From Candidatus Thalassarchaeaceae archaeon (GTDB lineage Archaea; Thermoplasmatota; Poseidoniia; Poseidoniales; Thalassarchaeaceae): a stretch of 9,233 nucleotides of DNA. The DNA is taken from contig JAQXFF010000349.1 in the NCBI GenBank assembly GCA_029250425.1, forward strand, positions 1 through 9,233, given 5' to 3'. Each line of letters opens with the position of its first letter. Positions within the stretch are counted from its first letter, which is position 1. The translations under genes and the position numbers were made by a program. The notes below the pieces were generated by a model, which was given only the letters and a program-made list of their open reading frames with translations, searched no databases and was not told the DNA's origin. This document shows, one piece after another, positions 5,857-9,233 of this stretch.

Positions 5857-7275
5857 TCATACAGTGTGAATGGCATGCCCAAGAGTCTTGAGAACTCCTT
5901 CATGGAAGGATTCTGACATTGTGGGGTGCGCGTGAATGGTACCAGCAATATCTTCCAGCAGAGCACCCATCTCGAGTGCAAGGGTGAATTCACCAGACAA
6001 TTCACTGACATGACTCCCTGTTGCTTGAATACCGAGAATTACATGATCACTTTCACGTGCGACTACGCGCACAAATCCTCCAGTCTTCTCAGCTTCCATT
6101 GTCAAAGCACGACCATTCGCCGCCAGTGGGAATTTCCCAGTGATGATTTCTTCACCGGCTTCTACAGCTTCATCAGGAGTCAGGCCAACACAGATGATTT
6201 CGGGTTCTGTGAATACGATTGCAGGGATTGCGACAGGATCGAAAGAACGCTTGTGCCCAGCAATAATTTCTGCCACCATTTCTCCCTGCGCACTGGCACG
6301 GTGAGCGAGCATGGGTTCGCCAGATACATCACCAATTGCATAAACACCCCGCATCGAGGTCTTACATTGGTCATCGATTCGAATGAATCTCTCATCAGCA
6401 TCCATTCGGATTCCCATCTTCTCCAACCCCCATCCTCTGGTATTGGGTCGGCGTCCTACTGTTACCAGCACTTTGTCGAATGTTTCTGACTGCATTTCAC
6501 CGTCACCATCTTTCCAAGTAAGTATGACCTCACCATCTTTGACTTCAGCTCCCTGAGCCAGGCAATTGACATGTGTCGTGACTCCATTCTTCCGCAACCA
6601 TGTTGTCAATGGTCGGCGCAATTCGTCATCGAAGATCGCCAACACCTTGCTCAACCCTTCAATTACAGTGACTTCGGAACCCAGTCTACGCAGTGCGATT
6701 CCCAGTTCCAATCCAATGTAACCCCCGCCGATGACTGCAACCTTCTCTGGAAGCGCATCTAAGTCCAGCGCACCAGTAGATGAACAGATGAATTCTTCAT
6801 CAAATTTCATGAATGGCAATTCAATTGGCGTTGAACCAGTCGCTAGTATGACATTCTCTGCTTCGATGTTGACCGGGCCATCTTTTGTCTCAACCGTACA
6901 ATGCTTGGCATCTTTGAATGTAGCCCAACCTGATACGAGTTTCGCCCCTGCGTTTTTTAGCAGATGCTCCACACCTTTGTTGAGCTTAGTGACAATCCCA
7001 TCTTTCCATGAGATGAGTTCCTTCATGTCCAGTGAGACCGCTCCGTCAATCTTCATCCCCATGTGGCCGTCCATGTGCTGGGACAGATGGTCCATTCTTT
7101 CCGCTGCATGAATCAGGGCCTTCGAAGGTATGCAACCACGAATCAAGCAGGTTCCGCCTGCTTTGTCTCCTTCGACAATCACTGTGTCTAGTCCAAGTTG
7201 AGCAGAGCGAATTGCCGCAACATATCCACCTGGGCCAGCGCCTACGACCAATACTTGGCAAGAAATATCTTCCAT
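5857..7275 (-). CDS. lpdA: Dihydrolipoyl dehydrogenase (E3 of 2-oxoacid dehydrogenase complexes)
   Basis: This 472-residue FAD enzyme reoxidises the dihydrolipoyl group on E2 and passes electrons to NAD+. All landmarks are intact: the FAD-binding VVGAGPGGYVAA at 10-21, the redox disulfide in GGTCLIRGCIPSK at 40-52 (Cys43 and Cys48), the NAD-binding VIGGGYIGLELG near residue 180, the YAIGDVSG FAD motif near residue 310, and the C-terminal HAHPTMSE with the His450/Glu455 catalytic dyad contributed to the partner subunit of the homodimer. The length is normal. It is the last gene of the E1-beta/E2/E3 cluster. The ATG at 7275 is fixed by a GAGGTG site 5 nt upstream that overlaps the TGA of E2, 9 bp away. 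The Cys-x4-Cys spacing and closing dyad rule out glutathione or mercuric reductase as a better call. Its stop abuts that of the TerB-like gene with no base between. Confidence 0.97.
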   Translation of the reverse strand: MEDISCQVLVVGAGPGGYVAAIRSAQLGLDTVIVEGDKAGGTCLIRGCIPSKALIHAAERMDHLSQHMDGHMGMKIDGAVSLDMKELISWKDGIVTKLNKGVEHLLKNAGAKLVSGWATFKDAKHCTVETKDGPVNIEAENVILATGSTPIELPFMKFDEEFICSSTGALDLDALPEKVAVIGGGYIGLELGIALRRLGSEVTVIEGLSKVLAIFDDELRRPLTTWLRKNGVTTHVNCLAQGAEVKDGEVILTWKDGDGEMQSETFDKVLVTVGRRPNTRGWGLEKMGIRMDADERFIRIDDQCKTSMRGVYAIGDVSGEPMLAHRASAQGEMVAEIIAGHKRSFDPVAIPAIVFTEPEIICVGLTPDEAVEAGEEIITGKFPLAANGRALTMEAEKTGGFVRVVARESDHVILGIQATGSHVSELSGEFTLALEMGALLEDIAGTIHAHPTMSESFHEGVLKTLGHAIHTV

Positions 7276-7280
7276 ATTGA

Positions 7281-7286
7281 CACCTC
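7281..7286 (-). promoter_or_regulatory. Shine-Dalgarno site for E3, nested in the E2 stop
   Basis: The minus strand reads TGAGGTG, where TGA (7287-7285) ends the E2 gene and GAGGTG is the ribosome binding site for E3, 5 nt before its ATG. The TGAGGTG string and 5-nt spacing are identical at the ppiC/folB junction at the left edge. The overlap implies that ribosomes ending E2 synthesis can restart directly on E3. Confidence 0.75.
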
Positions 7287-8577
7287 AGAGTATCGAGATT
7301 GGATGCTCGAGTAATTGCTTCAATGCTTGAACTAGTGCAGCTCCATCCGCACCGTCCACAACACGGTGATCCCATGATGAAGACAAATTCATCATTCTTC
7401 GAATCGTGATTTTACCATCGATGACAACGGCTCTATCATTCGCCTTGTGAACTCCTAGAATCCCAACTTCAGGATGGTTGATAATTGGGGTTGCGCCCAA
7501 TCCCCCATCGCGACCTAGGCTGGTAATGGTGAATGTTGAACCTGTCAAATCATCTAGGCTGGCACTACCATCTCTAGCGGCGGTTGCGACACGAAGGAGT
7601 TCTGCTCCGGCTTCCCAAATTGTCTTTGCTTCAACATGTTTGACAACAGGTACATACAGGCCTCTGTCCGTTGTTGTAGCGATTCCAATGTTGATTGCAC
7701 TGTGAAGGGATAGTATGCCATTTTGGTCATCGTATCGGCCATTACATCCACCATGTTCGCCTTGGAACAATTTAACAAGCGCCTGCATGATGAAGGGCAG
7801 ATAAGTCAACTTTGGCTGATCCTCTGTGCGATTGGCGTTCATCCACTGTCTGAGTGCTTCAAGATCAGTCACATCTACTTCTTCGAAATACGAGAAATGT
7901 GGAATTGTAGTGTACGATTTGGTCATTTGCTCAGCGATTTTTCTGCGCAGGCCAACCACAGGGATTTCAGTCACACCTGTACGTTCTTGGCCAGGCATGC
8001 TAACGGGTAATCCACCTACAGTTTGTGGCCGTGTTAGATATGCATCAAGGTCTCCATGTGTAATTCGCCCTGCTGGTCCTGAACCAGTCACCTGCGAAAG
8101 TGCCACACCTTCCTCTTTGGCACGTCGACGAACAACAGGTGAAGCCAATGGTCTGCGTGAAGAGTCAGGAGCAGGGGTTGGTTCGCGGGCTTGGGCCGGT
8201 GCTGGCTTAGGTGCAGGAGTGGGGGCGGGAACTGGAGCGGGTGCTGGTTCAACAACTGGGGAGGGTGTAGGTTCAGCAACTGGAGCAGGCGTTGGTTCAG
8301 CAACGGGTTCTGGTTCAGCCGCAGCATTCCCATCACCATCAACCTCGAATTCGATCAGTGGGGCACCGACGGCGATCATGTCACCAATGGCTCCGTAGAG
8401 TTTGGTCACCTTTCCGTCTACCGTACTGCCGATTCCAACTGTTGCCTTGTCAGTCATGATGTCGACCATTTCTTGGTCTTCGACAACTGTGTCGCCAACC
8501 GCAACGTGCCAAGCGGTAATCTCTCCTTCGACAACACCTTCTCCAATATCTGGTAATTTGAATATATTTGTACCCAT
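7285..8577 (-). CDS. Dihydrolipoamide acyltransferase (E2 of a 2-oxoacid dehydrogenase complex)
   Basis: This 430-residue protein is the core and swinging-arm subunit: it takes the acyl group from E1 on a lipoyl lysine and gives it to CoA. It has one lipoyl domain (1-79, Lys44 in MTDKATV), a Pro/Ala/Glu linker (~85-138), a peripheral E1/E3-binding domain (142-181, SPVVRRRAKEEGV and GSGPAGRI), and a catalytic domain (205-430) with the SWDHRVVDG motif (His404, Asp408). The acyl substrate cannot be set from E2 alone; the partner E1-beta looks branched-chain-type. The usual FPxLN stretch is replaced by LFQGEHGGCNGRYDD (~270-284), a local oddity. An open frame extends to 8673, but an ATG at 8577 has GGAGG 7 nt upstream, whereas the ATG at 8583 has it only 1 nt away, so 8577 is chosen. 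It begins 2 bp after the E1-beta stop. Confidence 0.95.
   Translation of the reverse strand: MGTNIFKLPDIGEGVVEGEITAWHVAVGDTVVEDQEMVDIMTDKATVGIGSTVDGKVTKLYGAIGDMIAVGAPLIEFEVDGDGNAAAEPEPVAEPTPAPVAEPTPSPVVEPAPAPVPAPTPAPKPAPAQAREPTPAPDSSRRPLASPVVRRRAKEEGVALSQVTGSGPAGRITHGDLDAYLTRPQTVGGLPVSMPGQERTGVTEIPVVGLRRKIAEQMTKSYTTIPHFSYFEEVDVTDLEALRQWMNANRTEDQPKLTYLPFIMQALVKLFQGEHGGCNGRYDDQNGILSLHSAINIGIATTTDRGLYVPVVKHVEAKTIWEAGAELLRVATAARDGSASLDDLTGSTFTITSLGRDGGLGATPIINHPEVGILGVHKANDRAVVIDGKITIRRMMNLSSSWDHRVVDGADGAALVQALKQLLEHPISIL
8209..8304 (-). repeat. Four 24-bp units coding an octapeptide repeat in the E2 linker
   Basis: Residues 92-123 of E2 consist of four in-register octapeptides: VAEPTPAP, VAEPTPSP, VVEPAPAP and VPAPTPAP. 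Each is encoded by 24 bp (8281-8304, 8257-8280, 8233-8256, 8209-8232). The units drift at synonymous positions as well as in residues, pointing to older duplications under selection for a stiff, extended Pro/Ala hinge that lets the lipoyl domain reach three active sites. Less regular PxP sequence flanks it on both sides. Confidence 0.85.
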
Positions 8578-8579
8578 TT

Positions 8580-9233
8580 TCATTCCTCCAATGTGGCTTC
8601 TATAGCTTCTGTTATTCTGGCTTGACTTGGGAAGTAATCCCACTCCAAACTGTGCGGATAGGGGGTGTCCCACCCGGTGACTCTCTGAATCGGTCCTTCA
8701 AGATGCCAGAAACATCGCTCTTGGACCAACGACATCAATTCTGCACCAAAACCCGATGTTCTAGGGGCTTCGTGTACAATCACGCACCGCCCTGTCTTCT
8801 TGACCGAATCTTCAATTGCATCAATGTCGAGTGGTACCAATGTCCTCAAATCAATGATTTCAGCATCGATTCCATTTTTCTCAACTGCTGCACTGGCAAC
8901 ATGAACCATGGTTCCATAGCAAAGGATGGTTACATCATTTCCTTCTCTGATGGTTTCGGCTTTACCCAATGGGATGCTGTAGTACTCTTCTGGAACCTCC
9001 CCCTTTGGATGACTGTCCCATTTGACCATGGCTGCTGTGTGATCGCCATCAAACGGTCCATTGTAGAGTCGCTTGGGTTCAAAGAAAATGACAGGGTCAT
9101 TGCTTTCAATTGAGGATATTAACAATCCCTTGGCATCATAAGGGTTGGAACAAATGACAACTTTCAGTCCAGGTGTGTGGGTGAAATAAGCTTCAGGTGA
9201 TTGGCTATGATAATGTCCGCCCTTGATTCCACC
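8580..9233 (-). CDS. 2-oxoacid dehydrogenase E1 component, beta subunit (branched-chain type), C-terminal part
   Basis: 217 codons are present; the N-terminal third and start lie beyond the right edge, since the frame is open to the last base. E1-alpha/beta uses thiamine diphosphate to decarboxylate a 2-oxoacid and load the acyl group onto E2. The visible part opens with GGHYHSQSPEAYFTHTPGLK, typical of branched-chain and related E1-beta subunits, followed by SNPYDAKGLL, DPVIFFEPKRLY and PLGKAE. The transketolase C-terminal domain has VTILCYGTMVH, IIDLRTLVPLD and VIVHEAPRTSGFGAEL. The FFEPKRLY string favours branched-chain 2-oxoacids over pyruvate, but specificity sits partly in E1-alpha, which is not in the window and would be expected just upstream. 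The gene ends at a TGA overlapping the unused ATG of E2, and its last codons contain the E2 ribosome binding site. Confidence 0.95.
   Translation of the reverse strand, partial: GGIKGGHYHSQSPEAYFTHTPGLKVVICSNPYDAKGLLISSIESNDPVIFFEPKRLYNGPFDGDHTAAMVKWDSHPKGEVPEEYYSIPLGKAETIREGNDVTILCYGTMVHVASAAVEKNGIDAEIIDLRTLVPLDIDAIEDSVKKTGRCVIVHEAPRTSGFGAELMSLVQERCFWHLEGPIQRVTGWDTPYPHSLEWDYFPSQARITEAIEATLEE
8585..8589 (-). promoter_or_regulatory. Shine-Dalgarno site for E2, inside the end of the E1-beta gene
   Basis: GGAGG is made by the final Leu-Glu-Glu codons of E1-beta (TTG GAG GAA TGA). It is 1 nt from the ATG at 8583 and 7 nt from the ATG at 8577. Only the second distance is favourable, so it sets the E2 start at 8577, two codons inside the first ATG. 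Confidence 0.7.

Noticed and set aside
5926..6489. A 187-codon open frame on the plus strand.
   Set aside because: It is antisense to the complete and well-conserved E3 gene and has no recognisable motif.
7826..8398. A 190-codon open frame on the plus strand rich in Gly, Ala and Ser.
   Set aside because: It lies wholly opposite E2; its composition is the mirror of the Pro/Ala-coding linker, and it has no recognisable domain.
8578..8673. The 32-codon upstream extension of E2.
   Set aside because: It overlaps the conserved C-terminus of E1-beta; the lipoyl domain begins at the ATG at 8577, which has the better ribosome binding site.
8568..9113. A 181-codon open frame on the plus strand.
   Set aside because: It is antisense to the clearly recognised E1-beta and reads as random, Cys- and Phe-rich sequence.

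Overview
The window reads as a compact, gene-dense stretch (ordinary GC, gaps of 0 to 67 bp between genes) of a microbial chromosome made of metabolic and housekeeping genes. My best guess at the host is a marine planktonic archaeon of the Thermoplasmatota, such as a Marine Group II (Poseidoniales) relative. This rests on a SAP-like segment fused to a membrane-anchored M28 peptidase, a stand-alone UbiX, strong GAGGTGA-type ribosome binding sites, a possible leaderless gene, and bacterial-like enzymes in an otherwise compact layout. It is an inference, because no taxonomic marker gene lies in the window and a bacterial host is not excluded.

Layout. Positions 1-5327 hold a leftward run of seven genes. 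In transcription order these are lipB (octanoyltransferase), a seven-TM Bax inhibitor-1/YccA protein, a PLP aminotransferase, ubiX (flavin prenyltransferase), a SAP-TM-PA-M28 peptidase, a small parvulin prolyl isomerase, and the 5' end of folB (dihydroneopterin aldolase), which is cut by the left edge. A 67-bp divergent gap (5328-5394) separates lipB from a single rightward gene encoding a TerB-like protein (5395-5856). That gene ends exactly where the second leftward cluster ends (5857). The second cluster runs in from the right edge: E1-beta (5' end missing), E2 and E3 of a 2-oxoacid dehydrogenase complex.

How the genes fit together. E1-beta, E2 and E3 form one multienzyme complex, and E2 carries one lipoyl domain with lysine in a TDKA motif. 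LipB, encoded about 2 kb away, is the kind of enzyme that places an octanoyl group on that lysine, so the window holds both a lipoylated complex and one lipoylation step. LipA and E1-alpha are not in the window. The other leftward genes have no obvious shared pathway and look like a co-transcribed housekeeping string. Their junctions are very tight: several stop codons double as part of the next gene's Shine-Dalgarno sequence.

I found no tRNA, rRNA, CRISPR array, mobile element or clear terminator, and no stretch above 70 bp without a gene. I see no convincing undescribed system. The points most worth a second look are LipB in a probable archaeon, the SAP-membrane-peptidase fusion, the nested stop/ribosome-binding-site junctions, and a previously easy-to-miss folB start at the left edge.
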